64,000 bases of DNA from Streptomyces sp. NBC_00820 (GTDB taxonomy: Bacteria; Actinomycetota; Actinomycetes; Streptomycetales; Streptomycetaceae), in contig NZ_CP108882.1 in NCBI RefSeq assembly GCF_036347055.1, positions 4,104,501 to 4,168,500 on the forward strand, written 5' to 3'. Positions 7,630 to 15,883 of this stretch are shown one piece after another. Numbering within the stretch: the first letter of the stretch is position 1; each line of letters opens with the position of its first letter. A program made the translations under genes and the position numbers. The notes below the pieces were generated by a model. The model made no database searches. It was not told where the DNA came from and was given only the letters and a program-made list of their open reading frames with translations.

Positions 7630-8457
7630 GTGACCCACGCAGCACAGCGCGCCCCCCAGGTCGTAGCCCACCGGGGAGCCTCCGAGGACGCGCCCGAACA
7701 CACCCTGGCCGCGTACCGGAAGGCGATCGAGGACGGTGCCGACGCCCTGGAGTGCGACGTCCGGCTGACCGCCGACGGCCACCTGGTCTGCGTCCACGAC
7801 CGGCGGGTGAACCGTACCTCCAACGGCCGTGGCGCCGTCTCGGCCCTGGAGCTGGCCGACCTCGCCGCCCTGGACTTCGGCTCCTGGAAGTCGCGCGAGG
7901 CCTGGCGCGGCCGGGACGAGGAGCCCGACTGGGAGCACCGGCCCGAGGACCGCGAGGAGACCTCCGTGCTCACCCTGGAGCGGCTGCTGGAGCTGGTCAC
8001 GGACGCCGGCCGGCGGGTGGAGCTGGCCATCGAGACCAAGCACCCCACGCGCTGGGCGGGACAGGTCGAGGAGCGGCTGCTGACACTGCTGAAGCGGTTC
8101 GGCCTGGACGCGCCGGCCTCCGCCGCCGATTCACCGGTGCGCGTCATGAGCTTCTCGGCGCGCTCGCTGCACCGCGTGCGTGCCGCCGCGCCGACGCTGC
8201 CGACGGTTTACCTGATGCAGTTCGTCTCACCCCGGCTGCAGAACGGCCGGCTGCCCCTCGGCGTGGGCATCGCGGGCCCCTCGATCCGGATCGTGCGCCA
8301 CCACCCCGCGTACGTGGAGCGGCTGAAGCGGGCCGGCCACCAGGTCCACGTGTGGACCGTGAACGATCCCGAGGACGTGGACCTCTGCGTCGGGCTGGGC
8401 GTCGACGCCATCATCACCAACCGCCCGCGCGCGGTGCTGAGCCGACTCGGCCGCTGA
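7630..8457 (+). CDS. glycerophosphodiester phosphodiesterase
   Basis: Encodes 275 residues. It hydrolyses glycerophosphodiesters to glycerol-3-phosphate and an alcohol, feeding phospholipid turnover. GDPD hallmarks are visible: HRGA near residue 18 with the catalytic His, an E-x-D metal pair in ALECDVRLT, HDRRVNRTS, and a C-terminal TIM-barrel strand with VWTVNDPED and GVDAIITNRP. The GTG at 7630 is chosen because the conserved HRGASE motif then begins shortly after the start; an upstream ATG at 7561 would add 23 unlikely residues. No signal peptide is present, so the enzyme is cytoplasmic. Confidence 0.93.
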   Translation: MTHAAQRAPQVVAHRGASEDAPEHTLAAYRKAIEDGADALECDVRLTADGHLVCVHDRRVNRTSNGRGAVSALELADLAALDFGSWKSREAWRGRDEEPDWEHRPEDREETSVLTLERLLELVTDAGRRVELAIETKHPTRWAGQVEERLLTLLKRFGLDAPASAADSPVRVMSFSARSLHRVRAAAPTLPTVYLMQFVSPRLQNGRLPLGVGIAGPSIRIVRHHPAYVERLKRAGHQVHVWTVNDPEDVDLCVGLGVDAIITNRPRAVLSRLGR

Positions 8458-8489
8458 CCCGGCTCGCCGCTGAGCCGACTCGGCCGCTG
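8436..8489. repeat. 21-bp exact direct repeat at the 3' end of the GDPD gene
   Basis: The same 21 bases occur at 8436-8456 and 8469-8489. The first copy covers the last codons of the GDPD gene and part of its stop; the second lies just downstream. It looks like a short slippage duplication. Confidence 0.75.
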
Positions 8490-8553
8490 GCCCCGCGCAC
8501 CGCCGCCACCAGGGAGTGCTCCGGCGCGTTCGGGCCGTGGCCGAAGGTTTCGA

Positions 8554-9192
8554 ATGCGTCACCGGAAGGGGATTGGCCGGTTTCCGGTACAGGCCAAAGG
8601 GGCATCCACTCCGTGGCGTGGGGCAAAGGAGGTCTCGGGGGTGGCGTTGGTGGTGGCACAGGAGGTGCCCACGTCGTCGAGCATGGCCGTACCCCATGGC
8701 CCTGCGGGCGTGGGGAACGCGAGACACCGGATGCGGGCGCAGTTGCGCGGCGGCGGTGTGCCGGAGTCGGTCATCGACGATGCCGTTCTGATCCTTTCCG
8801 AACTGCTGAGCAACGCGTGCAAACACGGGCGGCCCCTGGGCGACGAGCCCGCCGGGGACGGCGCCGTGCGCGCCGCCTGGCGGATCGACCCTCGCGGGCG
8901 GCTCATCGTGGAAGTGACGGACGGCGGCGGACCGACCCGCCCGGCCCCGGCCCATCCGTCGGTCACCGCGCACGGCGGCCGCGGGCTGAACATCATCGAG
9001 GCGCTCGCCGACGACTGGGGCGTCCGGGACGGCATCCGGGGCGAGGTGACGGTCTGGGTGGTGGTCCACGAGGACGTGCACGATCCGGACGCCGGGTGCC
9101 GGCACGACACGTTCGCTACGCGCGTCGCGGCCGTCCCGCTCCCGGCCCTGGCCGACCTGGACTTCGCGGACGCCTTCGAGAACCTGGACTGA
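8554..9192 (+). CDS. HATPase_c ATP-binding protein, anti-sigma-factor-like
   Basis: Encodes 212 residues with a GHKL ATPase core. The N box ELLSNACKHG lies near residue 88, the G1 box VTDGGGP near 132 and the G2 box GGRGLNII near 152. This is the RsbW/SpoIIAB-like architecture abundant in Streptomyces, where such proteins bind and phosphorylate anti-anti-sigma factors or regulate sigma factors of the SigB group. No partner sigma factor or antagonist gene is adjacent. The first about 35 residues are poorly conserved in appearance, and a later start such as the GTG near 8641 is possible. Confidence 0.85.
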   Translation: MRHRKGIGRFPVQAKGASTPWRGAKEVSGVALVVAQEVPTSSSMAVPHGPAGVGNARHRMRAQLRGGGVPESVIDDAVLILSELLSNACKHGRPLGDEPAGDGAVRAAWRIDPRGRLIVEVTDGGGPTRPAPAHPSVTAHGGRGLNIIEALADDWGVRDGIRGEVTVWVVVHEDVHDPDAGCRHDTFATRVAAVPLPALADLDFADAFENLD

Positions 9193-9315
9193 ACCGCCCG
9201 GCCCGGCCCGGCAAGGGCATCGGCATCGGGGGCCTGCGGCGCGTCCGGCCGGGCGTCCGCGGCGCGTCCGACCCGGGGCGCCCGCGGTGTCACCGTCGCC
9301 GCCGCCGCGTGCGGG

Positions 9316-9324
9316 TTGTCCACA
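9316..9324 (+). promoter_or_regulatory. isolated DnaA-box-like nonamer
   Basis: TTGTCCACA is the Streptomyces DnaA-box consensus, here as a single copy 76 bp upstream of the SEC-C protein gene. A lone nonamer can occur by chance. Confidence 0.35.
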
Positions 9325-9399
9325 GGTTCCCCTCGCGCGAGGCGCGAACGGCTAGGCTCCCGCCCGTACGAGATGAGCCGCACCCGGGAGACAGCCACG

Positions 9400-10365
9400 A
9401 TGGCCAAGAAGCGACCCCAGACGAAGGGCACGCGCCCGCAGATCACGGACGGGGAGATCCCGGTTGTCGGTGCCCGCGAGCCCTGCCCCTGCGGCAGCGG
9501 CCGGCGCTACAAGGCCTGCCACGGCCGGGCCGCCGCGCACGCGGCGACCGAGCTGGTGCAGCGCCCGTTCGAGGGGCTGCCGGGCGAGTGCGATTGGGTG
9601 GCGCTGCGCGAGCTGGTGCCCGCCGCCACCGTCGAACTGACCCTGAAGGAGGGCCTGCCCGAGGGCGTCCCCTCGGTCTCCCTGGCCACGGTGCTCCCGA
9701 TGGCCTGGCCGGCGCTGCGCCGCGACGACGGCTCGGTGCTGCTCGGCCTGCAGAACGACACGCCCTCCGGTGACATCAGCCGCGACCTCGCCGACACCCT
9801 GCGGCGGGCGCTGGAGGCGGCGCCCGGCACCCCGGTGGAGGGCCGCCGCGCCCCCGCCGACGGTCCGCGACTGCAGGAGCTGCTCGACCCGGACGGCACG
9901 TTCGAGCCGTTCGTGCACAGCGGCTTCGAGTTCTGGGTACCGGACGCGGAGAACGCCACCCCGGAGGTGACCGCCTCCCTGGAGCGCGCCAACGCCGCCG
10001 CCATCCCGACGGTGAAGCTGTCGGGCGTCGAGGCCGCGTACTGGTGCGAGACCCCGGAGAAGAACCACCTGCGCTGGGTCATGCCGCATCCCGAGGAGCA
10101 GCTTCTGGACGCTCTCGCGCGACTGCACGCCGCGGGCCGCTCCGCCCTCGGCGAGGGCACCCGGCTGGTCGGTTCCTTCCGTGCTCACGGCCTCACCGTG
10201 CCGGTCTGGGACCTGCCGAGCGAGGTCACCGCGGAGGACGTGGAGAAGCCGGCCGCCGAGTTCGCCGAGCGCCTCGCCGCCGCCCTCGCCGTCACCGAAC
10301 CGCTCACGGCCGACGAGCGCCGGGCGCGCGGCGGCCTGACCAACCGCCAGGTCACGCTGAGCTGA
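9400..10365 (+). CDS. SEC-C motif protein (DUF5926-like)
   Basis: Encodes 321 residues from an ATG with CGGGAG upstream. An N-terminal SEC-C zinc motif (PCPCGSGRRYKACHG, residues about 27-41) is followed by a long conserved actinobacterial domain of unknown function. SEC-C motifs bind zinc and occur at the C-terminus of SecA; here the motif is N-terminal and isolated, so a role in secretion should not be assumed. The gene stands alone, preceded by about 200 bp of non-coding DNA with a single DnaA box. Confidence 0.85.
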   Translation: MAKKRPQTKGTRPQITDGEIPVVGAREPCPCGSGRRYKACHGRAAAHAATELVQRPFEGLPGECDWVALRELVPAATVELTLKEGLPEGVPSVSLATVLPMAWPALRRDDGSVLLGLQNDTPSGDISRDLADTLRRALEAAPGTPVEGRRAPADGPRLQELLDPDGTFEPFVHSGFEFWVPDAENATPEVTASLERANAAAIPTVKLSGVEAAYWCETPEKNHLRWVMPHPEEQLLDALARLHAAGRSALGEGTRLVGSFRAHGLTVPVWDLPSEVTAEDVEKPAAEFAERLAAALAVTEPLTADERRARGGLTNRQVTLS

Positions 10366-10493
10366 CGCGGGCGTCGCGCACCGTTCCGCGGCTGACCGGT
10401 CGGTCAGTCGCGGGGCGTCGGCGCGGAAGGTGACTCCGGTCACAACTCCCGGACGTCGCAGGGAAATCGATGTCCGAATAGCCGAGATCGAAT

Positions 10494-10568
10494 TTGCGAA
10501 CCGCCGATCTCTTGTTACCGTTCCAGTAGCCCGGTTGCTGGTGCATCCCCCGTCGCCAGCAACCGGGC
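10494..10568 (+). ncRNA. possible short transcript ending in a strong hairpin
   Basis: A relatively AT-rich patch with a promoter-like element (TTGCGA at 10494) leads into a perfect 13-bp stem (10529-10541 with 10556-10568). The loop is C-rich (GCATCCCCCGTCG) and CTTTCC follows the stem. The simplest reading is a terminator for the upstream SEC-C gene, although it lies 164 bp past the stop. An independent small RNA or attenuator is possible. Confidence 0.4.
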
Positions 10569-10609
10569 CTTTCCATGTCCGCGTACGGCGCACAGCGCGT
10601 CGCGGATCA

Positions 10610-11422
10610 TCAACTCCCCGCTGTTTCGCGGGAGTTGCTGCCGGAGCGCAGCAGCAGCGGCCCATCGGTCCCACGCGCGGAGAACTCGGTCACGGCCGTG
10701 TAGTCACCCGGCGCGCCCTGGGTGCCCCGGGTCCGCTCACGGGGTGTCTCGCAGGTGGCGGGCTCGTCGTCGGTCCCCGTGACGCAGCGCGTCTGCACGG
10801 TCCGCCCGGCCGGCCCCATCAGGCTCAGCACGGCTTCCAGGGCATCGCCGCTGGTGTTGCGGTAGTAGGTGCGCGCCCAGGTGTCCTCGCCCTGCGTCAG
10901 CACACAGGTCTGCGCCTCGATGCCGTCGGGGGAGGAGAGTTCGGGCCCGCAGCGGGCCGCAGTGGCCAGCCCCAGGCCGAGCACCAGGGGGGAGCGGCTG
11001 GGGGCGGCGGACGGCTTCCCGGCACCACCCCGCCCGGCCGCGCCACCCTCTCCGGCTGTGCCGCCCTCTCCGAGCGCGCCACCGCGCCCGGCCGCGTCAC
11101 CGTTCCCTCCGGCCGCGCCGCCGTCCCGTCCGGCCGCGTCACCGTCCCGTCCGACCGCACCGCCGTTCCTCCCGGGCGCGTGGAAGATGGCCGGCGCGTC
11201 CTTCCCCGCGGTCTCCGCGGAGTCGCCCACCTGTCCCGCGTTCGCGGTCAGCGGCAGCACGACCGCGGTCGCCACGACGCCCATGAGGGCGAGCAGACGC
11301 AGCCGTCGGGTGTCCGGCCCGCCGCGGCGCGGGCCTCGGACGCCGTGGCGCCCGGAAACTCGGGTGCCTGGGCGCCCGGAAAATCGCAGCATGGGCGGAA
11401 CATAACGAGCGCGGACGGGCAT
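10610..11422 (-). CDS. secreted or anchored hypothetical protein with Gly-rich low-complexity segment
   Basis: Encodes about 270 residues. A basic N-terminus is followed by a hydrophobic segment near residues 42-62 (LLALMGVVATAVVLPLTANA), which is a signal peptide or anchor. Residues about 83-135 are a repetitive Gly/Ala/Asp/Arg region built from GRDGDAAG-like units. The C-terminal about 110 residues form a Cys-containing domain (RCGPEL, QTCVL, TRCVTG, ATCETP) that probably folds outside the cell with disulfides. No family is recognised. The start is uncertain: ATG 11422 or 11392. Confidence 0.65.
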   Translation of the reverse strand: MPVRARYVPPMLRFSGRPGTRVSGRHGVRGPRRGGPDTRRLRLLALMGVVATAVVLPLTANAGQVGDSAETAGKDAPAIFHAPGRNGGAVGRDGDAAGRDGGAAGGNGDAAGRGGALGEGGTAGEGGAAGRGGAGKPSAAPSRSPLVLGLGLATAARCGPELSSPDGIEAQTCVLTQGEDTWARTYYRNTSGDALEAVLSLMGPAGRTVQTRCVTGTDDEPATCETPRERTRGTQGAPGDYTAVTEFSARGTDGPLLLRSGSNSRETAGS

Positions 11423-11447
11423 CCGGGCCCGCTCCGCCCCGACACCC

Positions 11448-12113
11448 CTACAACTCGGGCGCGCTCACACCCGTACGAGTGAGGGCGTCGACCACGCCGT
11501 CCACCACCGCCTCCACGTCGGGCACCCAGGGCGAGGCGGAGCCGGGCAGCGGGGCCCGCTCCCAGCGGACTCCGCCCTGCCCCGTCTCGGACGGCGGCAG
11601 GGTGATGTAACCACCCTCGCCGTGGAAGCGCAGGGAGCCCGGCACGAAGTCCTTGGCGTACAGCAGTTCGCCCAGCTGCTCCATGGAGTACGGCTTGACC
11701 AGCAGCGCCCATCGGGCGGGCGCGGCGACCACCGGGCCGAGGCGCATGCCCCGGCGGTCGAGCAGGTTCAGCGCGCGGGCCGCGGCGGGCGCCGGCAGGC
11801 TGACCGCGCACGGGGCGTCGCCCCCGGTCGCGAGGACCACGGGCGCGCTCGGCCGGTTGGTCCACCACCAGCGCACCATGCGCTCGTCGGTGGTGGCCGC
11901 GAGCAGGCCGGGGTCGAAGGGGTGCGCACCGGGAACCGTGCACTCCGGGTCGGGGCAGCCGCAGCCGGCCCGCCCCTGCGGGTCCGGGGCCACGCCCGGG
12001 AGTACCGGCCACTGCCATTCCGTGGCGAAGGTCAGGGCCGCGCTGATCAGCTCAGGCCTCCCGTCGTTCCGCTTGGACAGGAGCCTGCGTCGCCTTCCGA
12101 GGATCTCGCGCAT
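11448..12113 (-). CDS. Prim-Pol-like (bifunctional DNA primase/polymerase N-terminal) protein, probably inactive
   Basis: Encodes 221 residues resembling the Prim-Pol domain: HPFDP, the alternating AATTDERMVRWWWTNRP stretch and VVLATGG. A Cys pair cluster (CGCPDPEC) near residue 52 may bind zinc. In catalytic family members the strand after the glycine turn carries an acidic D-x-D metal pair; here the corresponding segment reads CAVSLPAPAA, so the catalytic acids seem to be missing. It is short, lacks a helicase domain and sits among housekeeping genes, so it is more likely a conserved Streptomyces protein with a non-enzymatic role than a plasmid primase. Confidence 0.75.
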   Translation of the reverse strand: MREILGRRRRLLSKRNDGRPELISAALTFATEWQWPVLPGVAPDPQGRAGCGCPDPECTVPGAHPFDPGLLAATTDERMVRWWWTNRPSAPVVLATGGDAPCAVSLPAPAAARALNLLDRRGMRLGPVVAAPARWALLVKPYSMEQLGELLYAKDFVPGSLRFHGEGGYITLPPSETGQGGVRWERAPLPGSASPWVPDVEAVVDGVVDALTRTGVSAPEL

Positions 12114-12719
12114 GAGCGCTCGTTCCTTTCCGTTGCACCGCTGGCAACACCGAGGACCACATCACACCATGTGTCGATCACTTCACTGTGCGTACCTGAT
12201 GGCGCATCACACCCTCGCGCCGGGCGAGGGGAACCCCAGGGGGTCGAGCATGGGCCGCGTCCCCGGTGCGTCGGGCATAAGCACGGGTGCGGCGCGGGGG
12301 TGGCGAAGTCTGGCGTTTTGCTGTCGCGCGTATTTCTCTTCGCCTCCGCCACGGGAGGATGGGGCTCGGCCGTCGGTGGCTATGACGCCCGGGTCCGTCG
12401 CCAGGTTCCGGGTGGCCCCCAACCACCCCTGGTCTTCTCCGAGTACGTACCCATCACGACCGTAGTGACGCTCCGTGGAGCGAGGCCAGTCGACCGCAAT
12501 GAAGCAATACCTAAGGCAGTTTCAAGCCAACTTGACAGTAAGGCAAGGGTTTCGGAAGGAATCCACTTCGGCCTCATGGACACCAGGAATCCTCGCAGGA
12601 CAATGCTGGACATCCCCTCACGAGTGCGTGTACATGTGGAGCCACTGCCGGCGGCGCAGAATGACATGGGGGTTTGCGATGCTTCTGAGCAATACGCACC
12701 GGTCTGAAAGCCGGACGCC
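12114..12719. other. 606-bp intergenic region, divergent Prim-Pol-like / PP2C
   Basis: No convincing gene is seen; the open frames are short and lack ribosome binding sites. The half next to the phosphatase gene (12470-12700) is noticeably less GC-rich than its surroundings. It contains TTGACA at 12531 without a clear -10 partner, so promoters for the phosphatase gene probably lie here. Confidence 0.4.
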
Positions 12720-14186
12720 ATGAACGCCCCCCACCCTCCGAAAGTGGCTGGAATCGATTCAACGGTTCCCACTCCCGCACACACTGTCGCGCCCGTCTCC
12801 CCCGCACCGGGCGCCACCGCCTCCCCCGACACCACTGCGTCCGTCCCCGCTCCCACCGGCCCCGCCCCCGGCACCCTGCTCCAGGACCGGCTGGCCGGCT
12901 GGGTCTCGGACCTCACTACGCTCCAGGAACTCACCGAGCGCCTGTCGCGCACGACCACGCTCGAAGCCGCCCTCCAGGAACTGCTGCGCGCCGGCTCGGC
13001 CCTCGTCGGCGCCCGCCGCGGCCTCGTCGTCCTGCGACCCGCCGGCGGAGCGGGCCCCCGCACCACCCTCGGCCTCGGCCTCGGCCGCGCCGACCTCGGC
13101 CACATCGAGACCGTCCCGAGCGGCTCCCTGCCCTACGGCCGCCTCCTCGACGACCCCCTCCCCGACAGCGCCTTCCCCGACGGCACCAGCACCAGCACCA
13201 GCACCAGCACCAGCACCGAGATCGTGCACGCCGACCTGTTCGCCGAGGAAGGCCTCGACCCCCGCCACCGCGAGGTGGCCGCCCGCCTCGGCTACGCCGC
13301 CAGCTACGCCCTGCCCCTGTCCGCCGAGTCCGCCGGCCGCCTCGGCGCCGCCGTATGGCTGTACGACGAGCCCGCCGAACCGGACGAGCACCACCGTCAC
13401 CTGGCCGGCATCTACGTCCGCCACGCCGCCGAGCACATCGCCCTGCTGGTCGAGGTGGAACACACGCGCGCGTGCGCGGCGACCATCGCCGAGGAACTGC
13501 TGCCCTCCCGGCTGCCCCGGGTGCCCGGCGTCCAGCTCGCCGCCCGGCACCGCAGCGGCCCGCGCGGCGGCGGCGACTGGTACGACGCCCTGCCGCTGCC
13601 GGACGCCGCCCTCGGCCTGTCCGTGGGCTCGGTCACCGGATCCGGGCCCAGCGCGGTGGCCGCCATGGGCCGGCTGCGCGCCTCCCTGCGGGCGTACGCC
13701 GTGATGGAGGGCGAGGACCCGGTCGCCGTCCTGTCCGACCTGGAGCTGCTGCTGCGGCTGACCGAGCCCGCCCGCAGCGCCACCGCCCTGTTCGCCTACT
13801 GCGAGCCCGCCCTGCGCAAGGTCACCCTGGCCGGCGCCGGACACAGCCCGCCGCTGCTGATCGGTGAGCGGCGCACCGAGTTCGCCGAGACCTCCGTCTC
13901 CGCGCCGCTCGGCATGCTCGCCTGCTGGGAGGCGCCCAGCCTGGAGATCCAGGCGGAACCCGGAGAGACGGTTCTGCTCTACACCGACGGGCTGCTGCAC
14001 CGTACCGGCGACCCGATGGACCGGGCCTTCGCCCGGCTGCACGCGGCCGCCGCGAGCGTCCCGCGCGCCCTGCGCGCCGACCCGGGCGCCATCGCCGACC
14101 ACGTGCTGCGCACGGTCCTGCCCGACGGCCTGGACGCGGTGGACAGCGAGGAGGACGTCGTCCTGCTGGCGGCGCGCTTCGACTGA
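12720..14186 (+). CDS. PP2C/SpoIIE-family protein phosphatase with GAF-like sensor
   Basis: Encodes 488 residues. A Pro/Thr/Ala-rich N-terminus (1-55) precedes a GAF-like region (about 70-245) and a C-terminal SpoIIE/RsbU-type Mn-dependent phosphatase domain (about 255-487). Metal-site motifs are recognisable: GGDWYDA near 282, VGSVTGSG where active enzymes often have GDVxGxG, TALFAYCE, and LYTDGLLHRTG near 420. The D to S change in the VGSV motif may weaken a metal site. Such enzymes dephosphorylate anti-anti-sigma factors. A run of ACCAGC repeats (13185-13217) encodes Thr-Ser dipeptides inside the GAF region. Confidence 0.88.
   Translation: MNAPHPPKVAGIDSTVPTPAHTVAPVSPAPGATASPDTTASVPAPTGPAPGTLLQDRLAGWVSDLTTLQELTERLSRTTTLEAALQELLRAGSALVGARRGLVVLRPAGGAGPRTTLGLGLGRADLGHIETVPSGSLPYGRLLDDPLPDSAFPDGTSTSTSTSTSTEIVHADLFAEEGLDPRHREVAARLGYAASYALPLSAESAGRLGAAVWLYDEPAEPDEHHRHLAGIYVRHAAEHIALLVEVEHTRACAATIAEELLPSRLPRVPGVQLAARHRSGPRGGGDWYDALPLPDAALGLSVGSVTGSGPSAVAAMGRLRASLRAYAVMEGEDPVAVLSDLELLLRLTEPARSATALFAYCEPALRKVTLAGAGHSPPLLIGERRTEFAETSVSAPLGMLACWEAPSLEIQAEPGETVLLYTDGLLHRTGDPMDRAFARLHAAAASVPRALRADPGAIADHVLRTVLPDGLDAVDSEEDVVLLAARFD
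13185..13217 (+). repeat. ACCAGC hexanucleotide microsatellite within the phosphatase gene
   Basis: About 5.5 tandem copies of ACCAGC encode a Thr-Ser repeat. The unit is two codons, so slippage would alter length without a frameshift. Confidence 0.9.
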
Positions 14187-14352
14187 CGACCGCCGGAGCG
14201 TGCGCCCTGGCGTATCGCATGACCGGGCATAACAGCTTGTCCGGCCCCGGTCGCTCTCCGGTACGAACGTACGATGATGAAGGCCCCCGGCTCAGCCACA
14301 AGCGAGAGCGTCGGGCCTGGGGGGAGATCAGATGTCGTACCGAGGAGGATCA

Positions 14353-15840
14353 GTGTCCGACGAGCTCAACCCGGCTGTTTCGGATTCTGCCGCTATCGCG
14401 GCGGGCCCGGAATCCGAGTCCGAGGAGCCCATCAAGCAGCGGAAGAACGGCCTGTACCCGGGCGTCTCCGACGAGCTGGCCGAGAACATGCAGTCCGGCT
14501 GGGCCGACACGGAACTGCGCGACCTCAAGCCCGTCCCGCAGGCCGCCGAGACCGCGCGCCGCCGCGCCGCCCTGTCCGCCCGCTTCCCGGGCGAGCGTCT
14601 GGTCATCCCGGCGGGCAACCTGAAGACCCGCTCGAACGACACCGAGTACGCCTTCCGCGCGTCGACCGAGTACGCGTACCTCACCGGCAACCAGACGGAG
14701 GACGGCGTCCTCGTCCTGGAGCCCACCGCCGACGGCCACCAGGAGACGATCTACCTCCTGCCCCGCTCCGACCGCGAGAACGGCGAGTTCTGGCTCTCCG
14801 GCCAGGGCGAGCTGTGGGTCGGCCGCCGTCACTCCCTCACCGAGTCCGAGGCGCTCTACGGCATCCCGGCCTCCGACGTGCGCGAGCTGGCCGGCGCGCT
14901 GCGCGAGGCCACCGGCCCGGTTCGGGTCGTGCGCGGCCACGACGCCGGCATCGAGGCGGCCCTGACCGACAAGGTCACCGCCGAGCGCGACGAGGAGCTG
15001 CGCGTCTTCCTCTCCGAGGCCCGCCTGGTCAAGGACGCCTTCGAGGTCGGCGAGCTGCAGAAGGCCGTCGACTCCACCGCGCGCGGCTTCGAGGACGTCG
15101 TGAAGGTCCTCGACAAGGCCGAGGCGACCTCCGAGCGCTACATCGAGGGCACCTTCTTCCTCCGCGCGCGCGTCGAGGGCAACGACATCGGCTACGGCTC
15201 CATCTGCGCCTCCGGCCCGCACGCCTGCACCCTGCACTGGGTCCGCAACGACGGCCCGGTCCGCTCCGGCGACCTGCTCCTGCTGGACGCGGGCGTCGAG
15301 ACCCACACGCTGTACACGGCCGACATCACGCGCACGATGCCGGTGAGCGGCACGTACACCGAGATCCAGAAGAAGATCTACGACGCCGTGTACGAGGCCC
15401 AGGAGGCCGGCATCGCGGCCGTGCAGCCCGGCGCCAAGTTCCGCGACTTCCACGACGCCTCCCAGCGCGTGCTCACCGAGAAGCTCGTGGAGTGGGGCCT
15501 GGTCGAGGGCCCGGTCGAGCGCGTCCTGGAGCTGGGCCTGCAGCGCCGCTGGACCCTGCACGGCACCGGCCACATGCTCGGCATGGACGTCCACGACTGC
15601 GCCGCCGCGCGCACCGAGACCTACGTCGACGGCACCCTGGAGCCCGGCATGGTCCTCACCGTCGAGCCCGGCCTGTACTTCCAGGCCGACGACCTGACGG
15701 TCCCGGAGGAGTACCGCGGCATCGGCGTCCGCATCGAGGACGACATCCTCGTCACCGAGGACGGCAACCGGAACATGAGCGCCGCGCTGCCCCGGCGTTC
15801 CGACGAGGTCGAGGCCTGGATGGCCTCGCTCAAGGGCTGA
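14353..15840 (+). CDS. pepP: Xaa-Pro aminopeptidase (aminopeptidase P)
   Basis: Encodes 495 residues from a GTG with a strong GAGGAGGA eight bases before it, better placed than the ATG at 14332. An N-terminal creatinase-like domain (about 30-230) precedes a C-terminal M24 'pita-bread' domain. The dinuclear metal ligands are in place: two Asp in DAGVETHTLYTADITRTM, the His in HGTGHMLGMDVHD, and Glu in TVEPGLYF and GVRIEDD. It removes N-terminal residues preceding proline. A bidirectional hairpin separates it from the convergent GNAT gene. Confidence 0.95.
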   Translation: MSDELNPAVSDSAAIAAGPESESEEPIKQRKNGLYPGVSDELAENMQSGWADTELRDLKPVPQAAETARRRAALSARFPGERLVIPAGNLKTRSNDTEYAFRASTEYAYLTGNQTEDGVLVLEPTADGHQETIYLLPRSDRENGEFWLSGQGELWVGRRHSLTESEALYGIPASDVRELAGALREATGPVRVVRGHDAGIEAALTDKVTAERDEELRVFLSEARLVKDAFEVGELQKAVDSTARGFEDVVKVLDKAEATSERYIEGTFFLRARVEGNDIGYGSICASGPHACTLHWVRNDGPVRSGDLLLLDAGVETHTLYTADITRTMPVSGTYTEIQKKIYDAVYEAQEAGIAAVQPGAKFRDFHDASQRVLTEKLVEWGLVEGPVERVLELGLQRRWTLHGTGHMLGMDVHDCAAARTETYVDGTLEPGMVLTVEPGLYFQADDLTVPEEYRGIGVRIEDDILVTEDGNRNMSAALPRRSDEVEAWMASLKG

Positions 15841-15849
15841 CACCTGTTC

Positions 15850-15882
15850 GATGGCCGGGCACCGACGCAGTGCCCGGCCATC
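15850..15882. terminator. bidirectional terminator between pepP and the GNAT gene
   Basis: A perfect 12-bp stem (15850-15861 with 15871-15882) with a nine-base loop fills the space between two convergent stop codons. Confidence 0.8.
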
Positions 15883-15883
15883 G

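Noticed and set aside
10529..10568. 6C RNA motif
   Set aside because: Only one hairpin with five consecutive C in the loop is present; the motif needs two hairpins with at least six C each.
11622..12707. Plus-strand open frame upstream of the PP2C gene, in the same frame
   Set aside because: It ends in a stop 12 bp before the phosphatase ATG, is antisense to the Prim-Pol-like gene and has no recognisable domain.
14350..15843. Long minus-strand frame opposite aminopeptidase P
   Set aside because: Shadow of the pepP gene: the composition is Val/Leu/Gly/Ala-rich without any domain, while the plus strand has all metal ligands.
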